Positions 1 to 11,593 are shown, numbered from the stretch's first letter. The stretch: DNA of 64,000 bases from Pelodera strongyloides (GCA_036852015.1 JAANDG010000079.1:62001-126000), one strand, 5' to 3'. The notes: generated by a model from the sequence alone, not told the origin. Program-made: numbers and translations.

Positions 1-951
1 TTTGACTTAGACGGGCAACATGCCTTCTGCTTCAGAATCTATGACGTCAGAAATAAGTCGACGTGCAAACTTCATCGTAGAGCCAAAATAATGATGCAAA
101 TGATGTACAATGATGATGCTAGACGCGCATTTGACTTAGACGGGCAACACGCCTTCTGCTTCAGAATCTATGACGCCAAAAATAAGTCGACGTGCAAACT
201 TCATCGTAGCGCCAAAGTACTGATGCAAATGATGTTAAATGCTGATACTCGACGCGCATTTGACTTAGACGGGCAACATGCCTTCTGCTTCAGAATCTAT
301 GACGTCAGAAATAAGTCGACGTGCAAACTTCATCGTAGCGCCAAAGTAATGATGCAAATGATGTACAATGATGATGCTAGACGCGCATTTGACTTAGACG
401 GGCAACACGCCTTCTGCTTCAGAATCTATGACGTCAAAAATAAGTCGACGTGCAAACTTCATCGTAGCGCCAAAGTAATGATGCAAATGATGTTAAATGC
501 TGATACTAGACGCGCATTTGACTTAGACGGGCAACATGCCTTCTGCTTCAGAATCTATGACGTCAAAAATAAGTCGACGTGCAAACTTCATCGTAGCGCC
601 AAAGTAATGATGCAAATGAAGTTCAATACTGATGAAAAACGCGCATTTAACTTGGCCCGGCAATGCGACTTCTGCTTCAGAATCTATGACGTCAAAAATA
701 AGTCGACGTGCAAACTTCATCGTAACACCAGAGTAATGATGCAAATGAAATTCAATGCTGATGAAAGACGCGCATTTAACTTAGACGGGCAACAAGTCTT
801 CTGCTTCAGAAGCTATGACGTCAAAAATAAGTCGATGTGCACACTTCATCGTAGCGTCAAAGTAATGATGCAAATGAAGTTCAATGCTGATGATAGACGC
901 GCGTTTAACTTACTTAGTCCGGCAACGCGACTTCGGCTCCATAATCTGTGA
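1..951. repeat. 129-bp tandem repeat array (8 units) with an open 43-codon frame
   Basis: Unit boundaries at TTTGACTTA or TTTAACTT fall at 1, 130, 259, 388, 517, 646, 775 and 904, an exact 129-bp period. As 129 is divisible by 3, one frame stays open through all copies on the plus strand; each 43-residue unit has a core reading CFRIYDVKNKSTCKLHR. Early units alternate between two subtypes (MMYNDDARRA and MMLNADTRRA), giving a 258-bp dimer; later ones share MKFNAD. A minus-strand frame is also open over part of the array, so openness alone does not prove coding. No signal peptide, stop-flanked gene structure or known domain is seen. I treat it as a satellite with coding-like periodicity; a repetitive secreted or structural protein is the alternative. 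The array runs off the left edge. Confidence 0.85.
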
Positions 952-2215
952 TGTCAAAACTAAGTCGACGTGCAAATTTCCTCGTAGCGCAAAAGTAACG
1001 GTGCAAACGGATTTCAAATTTAAAGCATAGTGAACGTTGGGCGAGCGAAGGCGGGCCGAAGGCCCGCCGAGCGAGCTAACGTTTAGAAATCCGAAGCTCT
1101 ATCAAAATCTTCAAAATTCAGCTCAAACTAATTCACGGGCAACAGGTCTTCTGCTTCAGAATCATGACGTCAAAAATAAGTCGACGTTCAAACTTCGTCG
1201 TAGCGACAAAGATATGCTACAAATCAACTTCAATGAGGATGTCACAAGCGCATTTGAGTTAGGCCTTCTGCTTCAGAAGCTACGACGTGAAAAATAAGTC
1301 GACATGCAATTTTCGCCATAGCGACGAAGCAGTGATGCGAATCAACTTCAATGATGATGTCAGACGCGCATTTGTCTTAGACATGCAATATCGCTTATAT
1401 CGCTTCTGGTTCAGAATCTATAACGTCAAAAATAAGCCATAAAGCATAGTGAACGTTATGCGAGCGAAAGTGGGCCGAAGGCCCTCCGAGCGAGCTAACG
1501 TTTAGAAATCCGAAGCTCTGTCAAAATCTTCAAAATTCAGCTCAAACTAATTCACGGGCAACAGGTCTTCTGCTTCAGAATCATCACGTCAAAAATAAGT
1601 CGACGTTCAAACTTCGTCGTAGCGACAAAGCAATGCTGCAAATCAACTTCAATGATGATGTCACAAGCGCATTTGAGTTAGGCAGGCCACATGCCTTCTG
1701 CTTCAGAAGCTACGACATGAAAAATAAGTCGACATGCAATCTTCGCCGTAGCGACAAAGCAGTGATGCGAATCAACTTCAATGATGATGTCAGACGCGCG
1801 TTTGTCTTAGACATGCAATATCGGTTATATCGCTTCTGGTTCAGAATCTATAACGTCAAAAATAAGCCATACAGCATAGTGAACGTTAGGCGAGCGAAGG
1901 CGGGCCGAAGGCCCGCCGAGCGAGCTAACGTTTAGAAATCCGAAGCTCTATCAAAATCTTCACACGGGCAACATGCCTTCTGCTTCAGAAGCTACGGCGT
2001 GAAAAATAAGTCGACGTGCAATCTTCACCGTAGCTCGATTCTGATGATGCAAATGAAGTTCACTCATGATGTCAGACGCGCATTTCTCTTATATATGCAG
2101 AATCGCTTCTGCTTCAGAATCGGCGACGTCAAAATTAAATCGACGTGCAAAATGCAGATGCACGAAACAGCAATGCTGATAGCAGGCGTACATTGGACGC
2201 AGAAAAAAATCTGAG
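952..2215. repeat. Higher-order ~420-bp repeat derived from the 129-bp unit, with GC-rich hairpin spacer
   Basis: Degenerate copies of the 129-bp unit alternate with a spacer beginning TAAAGCATAGTGAACGTT at about 1021, 1440 and 1870, spacing 419 and 430 bp. Each spacer carries an inverted repeat with GCGGGCC-GAA-GGCCCGC at its core, perfect in the first and third copies and degraded in the second. The spacer interrupts the open frame with stops, unlike the array to its left. Confidence 0.75.
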
Positions 2216-2269
2216 AATGCGCAAAAATATAAGACTTACGTGAAAGCTCAAGTAAAAGCTGACACGCTA

Positions 2270-2309
2270 GAGCGAGGCGCGCGCGCAGCGCGCGCCGAGC
2301 TCTAGTCGT
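2270..2309. repeat. GC-rich hairpin
   Basis: CTAGAGC...GGCGCGCG pairs with CGCGCGCC...GCTCTAG around a short loop with two mismatched positions. It resembles the spacer hairpins of the array in layout (outer AT-containing arm, GC core) but not in sequence. Confidence 0.6.
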
Positions 2310-2889
2310 GCTTCATAAATTATTTTGAACATTATCAATCTTTATTCATAAATTATTTTAAACATTATCAATCTTTATTCGGTATAAATTAATAATTCAA
2401 TTTAATTTCTTATAATATGTAGTGAAGGGCTGACGCAAGCAGATTTATATCACTGCGCAAAGAATTCACGGCCAACATTAGTGAACGTTGATTGTTGAGA
2501 ACCTGAAATTCGTTTTTACTGAGGTATTATAAAAACGAGCGTTTGTAATCGATATCGATAGCTGTTGAATTGATGAAACGCCGCGCAATCGGTCATTGGT
2601 GCGTCATCCTCCATTAGCGCACCTGCCCTCATTTTGAGCGCGGCGTGTGCGGAGTTTCAAGTGTAAGAACATAAGACGATGGAGAAACTCGGATGGCAGG
2701 GGAATGAAAACGTCGCGCGGCGATAAATTGCCAACGACTGGGGAGATGGGATGCAAACAAATTCGACGCAAGGGTTGTTCTTGCGGTAAATGAGAGATGA
2801 TCGGAACCTCTCGAATACCTGGCGTGAGTTTGGCGGAGAACGGGCGAAGTGAGCTATGAGTGTTACGCTCGTCTGATTTTTTCGCCTCG
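2310..2889. other. AT-rich spacer; no assigned gene
   Basis: Contains a 28-bp direct repeat (ATAAATTATTTT...ATCAATCTTTATTC) at about 2317-2380. A minus-strand frame open at 2604-2880 could supply a continuation of the tryptophan hydroxylase C-terminus, but its translation shows no likeness to the family's tetramerisation helix, so it is not assigned. Confidence 0.5.
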
Positions 2890-5800
2890 TTAAAAAAAGT
2901 AAGAAAAACTGGCCTCCACACTTTGAGTATAAGGGTTATATCGAACTACGAATGGGCGCTTCATATTGTTTGTGAACATCCTGCAATAGATCGCTTATTA
3001 CACTTTTCATTTTCTTCCATCTTCAGCTTCAGCAGTCTCACAGTTCTGCACCTATCATGCCCTATCGTCCGTTACCATTCTTACCAAAAGATAAAATAAC
3101 ATATACCATATCATGTCCTATCATACCATCATACTACCATACTATACCATGACATGCGGGATACCCTAGATCATACATACTGTGGCTGATGTGTAGGCAT
3201 TTTACGGTACCGTCTTACTGTAGACGCTTTGCAGCGCGCATTTCCTGTTTCCCATTGCGCTAGTACGAGCTAAGTACCTCAGTTTCTGCTGCGCTTCCTC
3301 AAAGTTTCGTGTGTAAAAGTAGGCAGTCTGGAATGTGGTGACCAGGCATTCCTGTTCAAAAACTCTGTCCGGATCAAAACGAAGAATGGTCGGGCGACCT
3401 TCGACAGCGTGCTGAAATTTATTTTGCTCTCTTAAATATTACGCCTTTTATGATTACTTTATAAAAATTACTATATTGGAAAATTATATATAAAGGAAAA
3501 GTTGTTTTAATTTTGAGTTTTATAACGTTTTTCCTTTTCTCCCATTTCTTTCTCATGGGAGGTTCGTCCTCCATCTCAGCTGGCAAATCAAATCCAGTCA
3601 ATAGTGAATGCTTCAGAAACCATCTGGCATTTCGCTTTAATTCTTCAACTGTGCTTACTCTATTATACTCTGGTAAGTCGAACCGTCAGATATCGATTAC
3701 CTGTAGCTCTCCAGCACTGCTGAGTAGGCCAGCGCCATAGACTTTATACTGTGGCATAGTTCCATTCGGCCCATTCTCCTTATCACATAGTACATCAACA
3801 TGACTATCACATGAGAGGCCGAATTCAATCGAGAAGAAATACAACTGAAAGTAAGTTTATCATCTAGATTCTTTGACAGATACACCCCACTCCGAATCCA
3901 GATACCCAGACGGAAGATGCTGCCCCCAGCTCTTCCGCACGAGTACAAACGCATCCCATAAATGCCCGCCGGTTTTCGAAACACATCCTAGACAGCTGAA
4001 TTCTCGCTTATTTATGCAAAGTTGTTCGATTTTAGCTCGATTTTTTATTCTAATTTATGTTCATTTGCATAAGCTGCATACGAATTCTGGTGTACTCGAT
4101 GTCTTTCAAAAACCGGCCGGTATTTCGCTTTAACAGTTCCTGACAATGACTGTTTATCAACTATCAATAGTGTGAAGCCTTGCTTTATTTCATAGAATTA
4201 CCGTTGCTAATTTCTTCAAATCTTCTTCGGAAGCGCCAAGTGAGGCTAGTCCAATCTCTTGACTGAACTGGGCAAAGTCTGGATCGGCAAATAATGCCAT
4301 GTGGCCCATCAACTCGTGCACCGTGTCTCTAGAATAGGGTTTAGTTTAGCTCCGATAAAAGTAGAGGACGGCTTCACCATCATTCACGTGAGTATTAAAA
4401 CGACGGTAATTGTCGGAGTCTCTTCTCTTTGTGTGCTATTTTGTTGCGCACAGAAGATCCGTGCCACACGGAAATGTTGGTGGAACCGGCCGGTGGCATA
4501 TACAATCCTATGGAACTTTTTTCGATTCCTGTTCGTCCAGTGCCCCAACGTTTGATCACACAAAAACGTTTTCAAGGTTTGTATGCCAACAAATTCACAA
4601 ACGTATGCACCTTAGCTCACATGCTAGCAACTAAAGAAGCCGTTCTTTTACCCTTATAGCAAATTCGCTACTTGGAAACTCGACAGTGTCAAAAATAAGA
4701 GTTTCCTTCAAAAATAAGTTTTCCTCCAACATAACTGCATTCTCATGCTGTGGATTTCACAAATATGTGGATTCCAAATTTACAAATTATTGATTAGTAC
4801 TAACTAAGAAAACAACTTGTCACTCACGGTTCCGGCGTGTACATCGGGTTTGCGTGATGTCGTACGTACTGTGTGCAGAAGAATACTCTGAATGCGAGTC
4901 CTGCGAGGAAGTCCCTGGCTGAGAGATAACCAGCCACAGGCCGCACTCGAAAGCCAGTCTTAGCTGAAACGACCGATTTAAATTTAAAGTTTCAGGCTCA
5001 CCTAAAAAGCTATGCTCAACTTTCTTGTGAGAAAATGTGGGTGGCTTATCCCTTGAACGTTGGGGGAGTCCCCATGACCTGTATTCTATCAACTGACCAG
5101 AGGCCAGTTCCAATAAAATTTGCCACTGGGGTAGGTTACATGCGCCTCCTCTTTAGCGTGCTCCCTCGGCTTTCTCTCGCAGCCTGTCAAAAGTAGAGGA
5201 AGCGATAGAGCATGCTAAGCAGGAGACGCCCGTAACATACCTCAGGGGTAAATTTTATTGGAACTGGCCTCAGAAAAAAAACGATTATTATATTTTTAAC
5301 ATTCACCTTGCAAAAAGATGCAAATATCTTCAAGTTGTGGTATGTTGGTCTCCGAATAACCGCAATAACGTTCCAGTTGATCGAAATTGTCCAGAAACTC
5401 TTGACAAGCGTATCTAAAAGAGAGAAACTCCTATCAGTGGCCTTATACACGAACAGTTCGAGCCTCCCCGGTTGGGAGAATTTGTCTCTGCGTGTCTCTG
5501 ATTAGTGTGATCCTTCTGTTTCTCTCACCTCCTACTGGGAGGCTGGGCGCCTACTCCCGGCCTTGGTGCATACGGCCACAGGTGCTTTCGTTACTAACAG
5601 AGAATAAGACATGGTAACTAGCTGATAAGCCGACTCGGGGTTTGAGTAATTTCCTCTCCGATACGATATACTTACTTTTTGTGCAGCTGCCTCAGTTTCC
5701 TGTATATAACTCCCCAAGTTTTCACTTCACTTTCGGTGTATTCAATGCGTGGAATGGGTTGGCCTCTGGAATGAATAGACCAGTTCGCTCTCCTATCGCA

Positions 5801-8800
5801 TTATGATTATGGCTTCCAAAGGCCATTTTCACCACTCAATTCCCCATGGGGGATCCTCCGTACTTTTCTCTGCGTGTCTCACATTAGAATGCTATTTCCT
5901 GTCCCCATGGAATATTTCTCCGAGGGAATGGGAGTGGTGAATATGACCTCAGGTTCTAAACGTTTATGGAAACGAACTATCTTTGTAAAGGTCTGAAGGC
6001 TAGTAGGATGCCTCGAAGGATGCATTGTTGTCCAAACTCGTCTTGCAAACAACTGCTATTTTTTCTGAGGCCGTATTCACCAACACTGAGGGAACCCTCC
6101 CTAGGCTCACGAGCGCTCTGAACCTCTTCTGTTCTCGCACTCTCTAAGCAATCTTTATCTCCCTGGGGAGGCCAGGGAGGGCTCCCTGCGTGTTGGTGAA
6201 TACGGCCTCTAAGCTAGCTTACGAGAAAAGAAATGTAAACCAGACTGTTTGTATGTGAGGGCGACATCAGCGAATAGCATCCTCCTCTTTCTGTACTCTT
6301 GATCCTTGAACCCCTGAATTGAATATTTTTTATATTTCGTACGGGTTATAAGCTTACTGGGAAGTCTACATTGATGAATATTCCATTTTACTTACGATGG
6401 TTCATAAACTTACAGGGTGGTCTGCGTCCAGTCCAGCCCCATACATTATCACTCGTTTCGCGCAAATATCCAGATCATTTATGTGTTTCGGGAACCATAC
6501 GGAGCCGGTTGTTGCATCTAAATCAATAGAGTTGGTTTTGTTGTTTAATTCAAAAGATCGTTCAACACCTTACCGATCTATGAAGAAAAAAAGCGAAATG
6601 CCGATCGGTTTTTGAAATACATCGAGTACACCAGCATTCTTACGCAGCTTATGCAAATAAACATAAATTATAATAAAAAATCGAGCTAAATTCGAGCAAA
6701 TTTGCATAAATACGTAAGAACTCAGTGATGCGTTTCAAAAACCGGCAGGTGTTTCGCTTTAAGAAACGACTCTTATACCATTCGACCCCGGTTCAATCCA
6801 TTTCTCATTGCTCGTGTGCTGCGGACGGATGTTGAAAGACACCTCGTGAACCTGAAGTATTTTTCAGTTTTCATTAAAAAAAATTGTGGTCATGGTCAGC
6901 ATTTGTACAAGTTGGGGCCAGCTACCAAAGTTCTTCTACCCACCTAGTACCAAGCCCAGTACGAAATGTTGTAGCTTTGTAAGGGTTACCGCCAGAATCA
7001 AACACTGAGAGCCTAATCGCTAGTAACTTGGCTTACACAATTATGTTTTGTCTTTCAAATGATATTTTTTTCAGATGGCAAGTTGAATTCATTTGGTAAT
7101 AGATGACAAGTTCAATATGAGAACAACCAAAGAAAAGGGAGGAGAACCTGTGGCCGTATTCACGAACACGGAGGGAGCCCTCCCTGGCTTCCCCAGGGAG
7201 GTAAAGAGTGGGTAGTGAGTAGAGGGTGCGAGAGCAGAAGAGATTCAGAGCGCTCGTGAGACTAGGGAGGGCTCACTGTGTGTTGGTGAATACGGCCTCA
7301 GTAAACCAAGCACCGCTGGTTCAGTAAGTTAGGGAATTTTTACAAATACACCTTGTCCTTTGAATTACCCACGTCTAGTCCATTGTCCTTCAGTATTTCC
7401 ATCACTCCATCGCTGTTCGATCCGTATTCTAATTCCAGCTCAAACAAAGTGTCCAGCGTGTCCGAATTCTCTTTTGAGTCCCGAGTTTCCATGTGTTTCA
7501 CATTGATATCCTTCTAAAATAATTTTGCAAGATCGCCACACTGCGCTGGGCATTTTTTAGGTATGAATAAGTTGATACAGTATACAGTATGATATTTTTC
7601 CTATATTTTCCCCTCCGCAGGGGTGTGCTGAAAAATATAAAGCCGTATGCGCACGAGCCGGTTTAAAACGTATGTTGTAAAACTGCATTCCCATATGTGA
7701 TGTGCAAATGAATATAATTAGACTAAAATGGAGCAGTACCGCGCATTTATTTGCACACATTACATTTGCGTTTTTAAAGGGAGAGGCTCATGAGAAAAAA
7801 GTTTTCCTCAATTTACTTGCACAGAATGTCCGGAATTTCAGAAATATTACTGTGAAAACCGCATTTCTTTGCACCTAGAACTCATGGAGTTATTTCCTGG
7901 CAAACAGTTCGACCACGTACCGTAGTCAGAAGCGTTTTTAGGTTTATATCCATCCATTAGCATTCTTTCTCTTCATAATAATGGTTAAACGAATAAAGAT
8001 CCTTCCTACGATTATAAAAAGGAGCTTCCAGTACTAGTACTGTAATGCCCTAAAAGCGCAAAAATTTGTTCTGACTACGGTACCTGGCCGAACAGTTTGC
8101 CGGGGAATAACTCTGTGTGAAAACCGCATTTCTAGGCGCAAAGAAATGCGGTTTTCACAGTAATATTTCTGAAATTCCGGACATTCCGCTCAAGTAAACT
8201 GAGGGAAATTTTTTTCTCGTGGGCCTCTCCCTTTAAACCATGTGTTATACCGCTTTAAATCAACCAACCGGCATCTTTGCAAGCATCTCGGCAATTTCCT
8301 TTGGCTGTCTGCCGCTCTTCACAATAACCGTAAGAACTGGCTGTCCCTCGTCGTCTTCTCGGATAGAAAGTTCCCTCTGAAGAGAAATTAATTCATGAAT
8401 TTGTTTTCCGTTGACATGCTTTTAGAGATTTTTATATCTATTATTACTATCTAGTAAATTTTATTAATACTTTTCAAAGACACGTTTCTTGGCTGGTTTA
8501 CCCGAAGACATGTTTGATGGCCGGAAGTAGCCTCCAAAGTCTACCGTCGGATGTGGGGACAAAATATAGCATTCTTCATGAGAGTCGCAGTGAAAAAGAA
8601 GTTTCCCCTCGGTGATTCAGTGGTGAAGGTACCGTATGTGAAGGTCTACAGTTATATTTCTACATATTTCTACAGGACAAGGGTTCGTACTCTTTGTCAG
8701 GACAAGATCAGGACATGAACAAACAATAATACGTCTCGATGGAGATTTGCGTCCTATTCCTATGGAGGGAATATTTCCCCGTGGGAATCGTGGGAATTAC

Positions 8801-9167
8801 CCTAAGCGTCCTTATGTCTTCCTCCGGAACAAAGGGAATCCCCAGACTTCCACTTCTACGGAAACGACGTTTGAAGTCTTCCAGGTGATTCAGTGATCTA
8901 AATTCTTGGTATTTACACAATCTTACAAAAATTAATAAATCCTTATAAGTCTTTTATTATCTTTATCATCTTATAGCTATGAATACTGGTCCAAATATGC
9001 AAATGTGGTTTCGATTACCTGTGTAACTTGCATTTATGTTTACACTTAGCCTGCAACTTTCTATTATTAACTATAGAATTAACTCACGTCGTTGCCGTCA
9101 GTGTCCTGTGTGTATTAGTGTTCTTCTTCTGCTGTCCGTAATACGAAAATTTCATTGCAGACGCCAT
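2890..9167 (-). CDS. tph-1: Tryptophan hydroxylase (biopterin-dependent aromatic amino acid hydroxylase)
   Basis: Hydroxylates tryptophan to 5-hydroxytryptophan using iron, oxygen and tetrahydrobiopterin, the rate-limiting step of serotonin synthesis in serotonergic neurons. Exons, high to low: 9088-9167 (tentative start), 8471-8540, 8269-8374, 7369-7513, 6414-6517, 6246-6313, 5676-5765, 5307-5413, 4828-4963, 4202-4328, 3701-3844, 3278-3411, 2890-2980. From 8540 downward every junction agrees in phase. The regulatory ACT region spans 8374-7369 ([11 protein letters not shown]). Catalytic landmarks: [10 protein letters not shown] and LDADHP at 6517-6414, [20 protein letters not shown] at 4963-4828, iron-binding HELMGH at 4328-4202, IEFGL with the third iron ligand at 3844-3701. 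QECLVTTFQ and [16 protein letters not shown] favour tryptophan over phenylalanine or tyrosine hydroxylase. Oddities: the first exon ends in phase 2 but the next expects phase 1, so an exon is missing or the start is wrong; exon 8269-8374 fits only a CAGAG acceptor; after SVE the frame stops at once and no C-terminal tetramerisation exon is found. Confidence 0.9.
3958..4133. mobile_element. MITE family A copy (tph-1 intron)
   Basis: Family A is about 175-185 bp. Its left end is TTAAAGCGAAATACCGGCCG, its right end the inverse, and its AT-rich core holds TTTATTCTAATTTATG and TTTGCATA. No ORF, so a non-autonomous DNA element; the TTAA or TA at both ends is the likely target duplication. In this copy the left end is eroded and the right end is intact. 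Confidence 0.8.
5101..5268. mobile_element. Inverted-repeat element, ~168 bp (tph-1 intron)
   Basis: The left arm GGCCAGTTCCAATAAAATTT is matched by AAATTTTATTGGAACTGGCC at the right end, with a further GGTAGGTTAC / GTAACATACC pair inside. It lies in the intron between the exons at 4828-4963 and 5307-5413. I saw no second copy in the window. Confidence 0.75.
5826..5950. mobile_element. MITE family C copy (tph-1 intron)
   Basis: Family C ends read GGCCATATTCACCACTC and GAGTGGTGAATATGRCCTC, with CAATTCCC / GGGAATKG inside and a conserved TCTCTGCGTGTCTCACATTA middle. Typical length is 125-135 bp. The left end of this copy is GGCCATTTTCACCACTC. Confidence 0.75.
6068..6209. mobile_element. MITE family E copy (tph-1 intron)
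   Basis: Ends AGGCCGTATTCACCAACAC and GTGTTGGTGAATACGGCCT are near-perfect inverses; next come AGGGAACCCTCCCT and CCAGGGAGGGCTCCCT. About 140 bp, no ORF. The terminal GGCCRTATTCACC resembles family C, suggesting a common origin. Confidence 0.8.
6590..6762. mobile_element. MITE family A copy, reverse core (tph-1 intron)
   Basis: Both ends are intact (AAGCGAAATGCCGATCGG on the left, CCGGCAGGTGTTTCGCTTTAA on the right). The core runs opposite to the copy at 3958, with CATAAATTATAATAAAAAAT. Confidence 0.85.
6770..6890 (+). mobile_element. Possible tRNA-derived SINE fragment
   Basis: CGACCCCGGTTCAATCC resembles a polymerase III box B, and the 3' part GTGAACCTGAAGTATTTTTC resembles the tail of the clearer SINE at 16424-16683. 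It abuts a family A MITE. The tRNA head is too degraded to name. Confidence 0.35.
7151..7299. mobile_element. MITE family E copy (tph-1 intron)
   Basis: GGCCGTATTCACGAACAC on the left and GTGTTGGTGAATACGGCC on the right, with AGGGAGCCCTCCCTGG and its partner inside. The core is inverted relative to the copy at 6068. Confidence 0.8.
7774..8236. mobile_element. Foldback element family F, long inverted arms (tph-1 intron)
   Basis: Starts TTAAAGGGAGAGGCTCATGA and ends TCGTGGGCCTCTCCCTTTAA. Arms of about 80-90 bp, including the ACAGAATGTCCGGAATTTC and TGTGAAAACCGCATTT blocks, are repeated in inverse near the right end, around a middle with no ORF. A relative lies at 23334-23702. Confidence 0.85.
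8549..8640. mobile_element. MITE family C relic beside a tph-1 exon
   Basis: The stretch matches family C (TGGGGACAAAATATAGCATTC, then a GAGAGTCGCAGTGAAAAAG-type middle, then TCCCC and CAGTGGTGAA). On the minus strand it happens to extend the open frame of the exon at 8471-8540, but the family match shows that this extension is transposon sequence. Confidence 0.55.
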
Positions 9168-9933
9168 TTTACAGACAAGATTCAATATTTGTGCGCTGCG
9201 TCCTAATAGAAAGACAATGAAAATTAAACAATAATTTGCACATGTACAATAAACGCCATGCACGGCAACTTAGAATTTTGCTGTTGACGCGAAAAGAGCT
9301 TCCGTGCGTGCCACCAACTCAGGGTGAGCCGTATGCACGCCAGACATACGAGAGCGTGGCAATAACAACCGTGGCACAGTTCGGCGCACGACCGGCGCAC
9401 ATATATTCTAAAGAACTAGGCAAGAAATGGGTGAAAGATGATAGAGGCAAACGACAAAGTTTCTTCAAATGAAGGTTAAATCCCGCGTGCACCAAATTAT
9501 GAGGGTTATGATGGTAGCCACACATGTGCTAATTGTTCTCACGGTTGCCTGAGAACTCGGAAAAAATATTTATTTAAGAAACACATGAGTGAAAAAAACA
9601 AATATACACTATGGATACACAAAACATATATGGGATTCCCAACTGCGTGGGTAAAATGGCTATTCCTTATTCACCAAAATGATGTATGTACATTTACCCA
9701 TTCTGAGGGGCGTTGTTCTAAATTAGACCACTCCCAATTTAGAAGGAATACATACAGGAAATTGGCATTGTAGGTGGAAGGAGCCTATGGTAATGTATTA
9801 TATATTAGGTGTGGATAAATAGATGGAGATCAGATTTCCAATTATAACCTCGATGAACAATGAATGACGAGATTTTGAGGAGAGAGAAAGAGAGGTGAAG
9901 AGAGAGAGAGGGGGGAGAGAAGAAGGAGAAAAT

Positions 9934-9967
<34 letters not shown>

Positions 9968-11288
9968 TGGAGGAAGTTGTGAGAGAAAGAGGAAGAGGAG
10001 GAGAGAGAGTTATAAGAAAAAAAATGGGCATCTTGTTCAGAATTTATTTCTACGTGCTCTTCCATACTGCATTGCATAACCCATTGATATCATAAATTTA
10101 GGTTATGTTGTTTTGTTGGAGAAGCTGAAAATGTAATTTCTAACGTGTGACTGACGATATGTAATAGAAAAAAAAATTACAGGACGAGATGTAATAGTAT
10201 ACTAGAACTAGACAAATAACAAAAATAATTTTGTACGTCTGTAGTGTCTGTTGTGTGTCCACATAAGGATATGTAGACGTGAAATATATAATACAGTATA
10301 ATAAAATAATATTGTACTCGTTGAGAAAATTTCTCAACGTTGGCCTGGAAACAGTGAAATGCGGAAATAGAAATGTACTCGCAAAAACCAGTGGGAAAGC
10401 GTTTTATTCGCTCAGTTTGAGAAAATTAAAAAAATAAAGTGAAACATTTCCAAAAAAAAGGAAAACTTTCATGTGCGGCTGCGATGGATCGTGATGTGCA
10501 ACTTCTATTGAAGTCTGTACATTTCGGTATAACAAGCAGTTCTTGAAACCTATATTGGACACCTGAATTCGCATATATACTATGCTACTGGAATAATTAG
10601 AATAAGGTATTTGCGTGCACTAAGTGGAAATACACCGTTCATAGTACGTTTCAAAAACCGGCTTTTATTCCGCTTTAACGTTTGTCGAGACAAGACGAAG
10701 GCATGAAGGCCTTCACGATGTTTTCAGGCCACATGCACCATATCCAAAAAAAAAGCTGGGTGAACGTGTTCGACGGAGGATGAGCCAGAACGCAGCCGCT
10801 CAATCGTGTTGCGCGACGCGCTTTATCACGCCGACGCTACCCCAAGCTTCTCTCTTGAGATTGAGACAGTGAGATTTTCCACTCGTATATATCTTACAGT
10901 ACTAATAATAAAAGCAGCTTTATGCAGGCGGCATTTACAGTAGGTCTGAAATAAGGTTGCTATGGTTTTAACAACACGTGTTGATGCTAGCGGGTTTTCT
11001 CTTCAGCTCACTCGCCGTAGAAATAGTTGCTACTTATGGATCATCCGATTTCCGCATTTTTGGAATTTCTCAGAGAAATCTGTTCCTTTTAGAGTACTTC
11101 AAAGAATTAATGGACTCCTTGCTTCCTTGCAATTAAAAAGTTGGTTTCTATTTTGGTCTCATTCTGTAGTCTACACCCTTCACTACAATTCTTATCTGAA
11201 TTTCTTTAATAAACACGCTTCACTGTATAGAAAGGCGATAACAAAACACTGACAATCATTCATGTTTACTGATTATATTCTTCTTTAT
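9168..11288. other. Intergenic region between tph-1 and the P450 gene
   Basis: No exon series found. It holds a (GA)n tract at about 9880-10015 (giving LSLSLS/RERERE frames), the right half of a TTAAAGCG-type element at about 10557-10680, and a CpG-rich stretch at 10690-10860 (GCGACGCGCTTTATCACGCC). As both flanking genes are transcribed away from it, it is the natural place for their promoters; that is inference. Confidence 0.5.
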
Positions 11289-11593
11289 ATAAAGCGGAAT
11301 GCTTCACGTGTGGCTTCTGCTTCTCTGTTTTTGTTTTCTTCGTCTCCTCATCAGAGGCGAACCTTTGTGATTTTTAATAATCAAGAAATACATGACAACA
11401 CTCTCAGTAACATTCTATTTTGTGCCCGTTTCCAGCCTTAGTGATATAAGGACATGCGGTTTGTGAAGCGCATGTTGCACAAGTGTGTATTGTTTGTGTG
11501 TAAATTGTTGTCTAATGCTGTGTTTTATTCATTTTGACACATCCAATAACTGTCCCACATACTTTTCACAAACCGCGTGCTATATCGCTTTAA
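11289..11593. mobile_element. Inverted-repeat element family G, just upstream of the P450 gene
   Basis: The left end ATAAAGCGGAATGCTTCACG pairs loosely with the right end CGCGTGCTATATCGCTTTAA. Related ends (CCACGTGTCATA.CGCTTTA, or its inverse) lie at 30360-30384, 30917-30945 and 52447-52490. It ends 86 bp before the P450 start codon. Confidence 0.6.

Noticed and set aside
523..744. Minus-strand ORF across the 129-bp array
   Set aside because: It is the reverse of the same satellite; a repeat length divisible by 3 keeps several frames open by chance.
1..2215. CRISPR-like array
   Set aside because: The repeats are contiguous 129-bp units without unique spacers, in a eukaryotic context.
2604..2880. 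Minus-strand ORF as the tph-1 C-terminal exon
   Set aside because: A phase-compatible splice can be drawn, but the translation has no likeness to the family's tetramerisation helix.
8541..8640. Extension of a tph-1 exon upstream (reading [19 protein letters not shown])
   Set aside because: The DNA matches the family C MITE, so the open frame is accidental.
9798..10095. Ser/Leu-rich and Arg/Glu-rich ORFs on both strands over (GA)n and (CT)n tracts here and at many other places
   Set aside because: They are translations of microsatellites (LSLSLS, RERERE) with no boundaries or domains.
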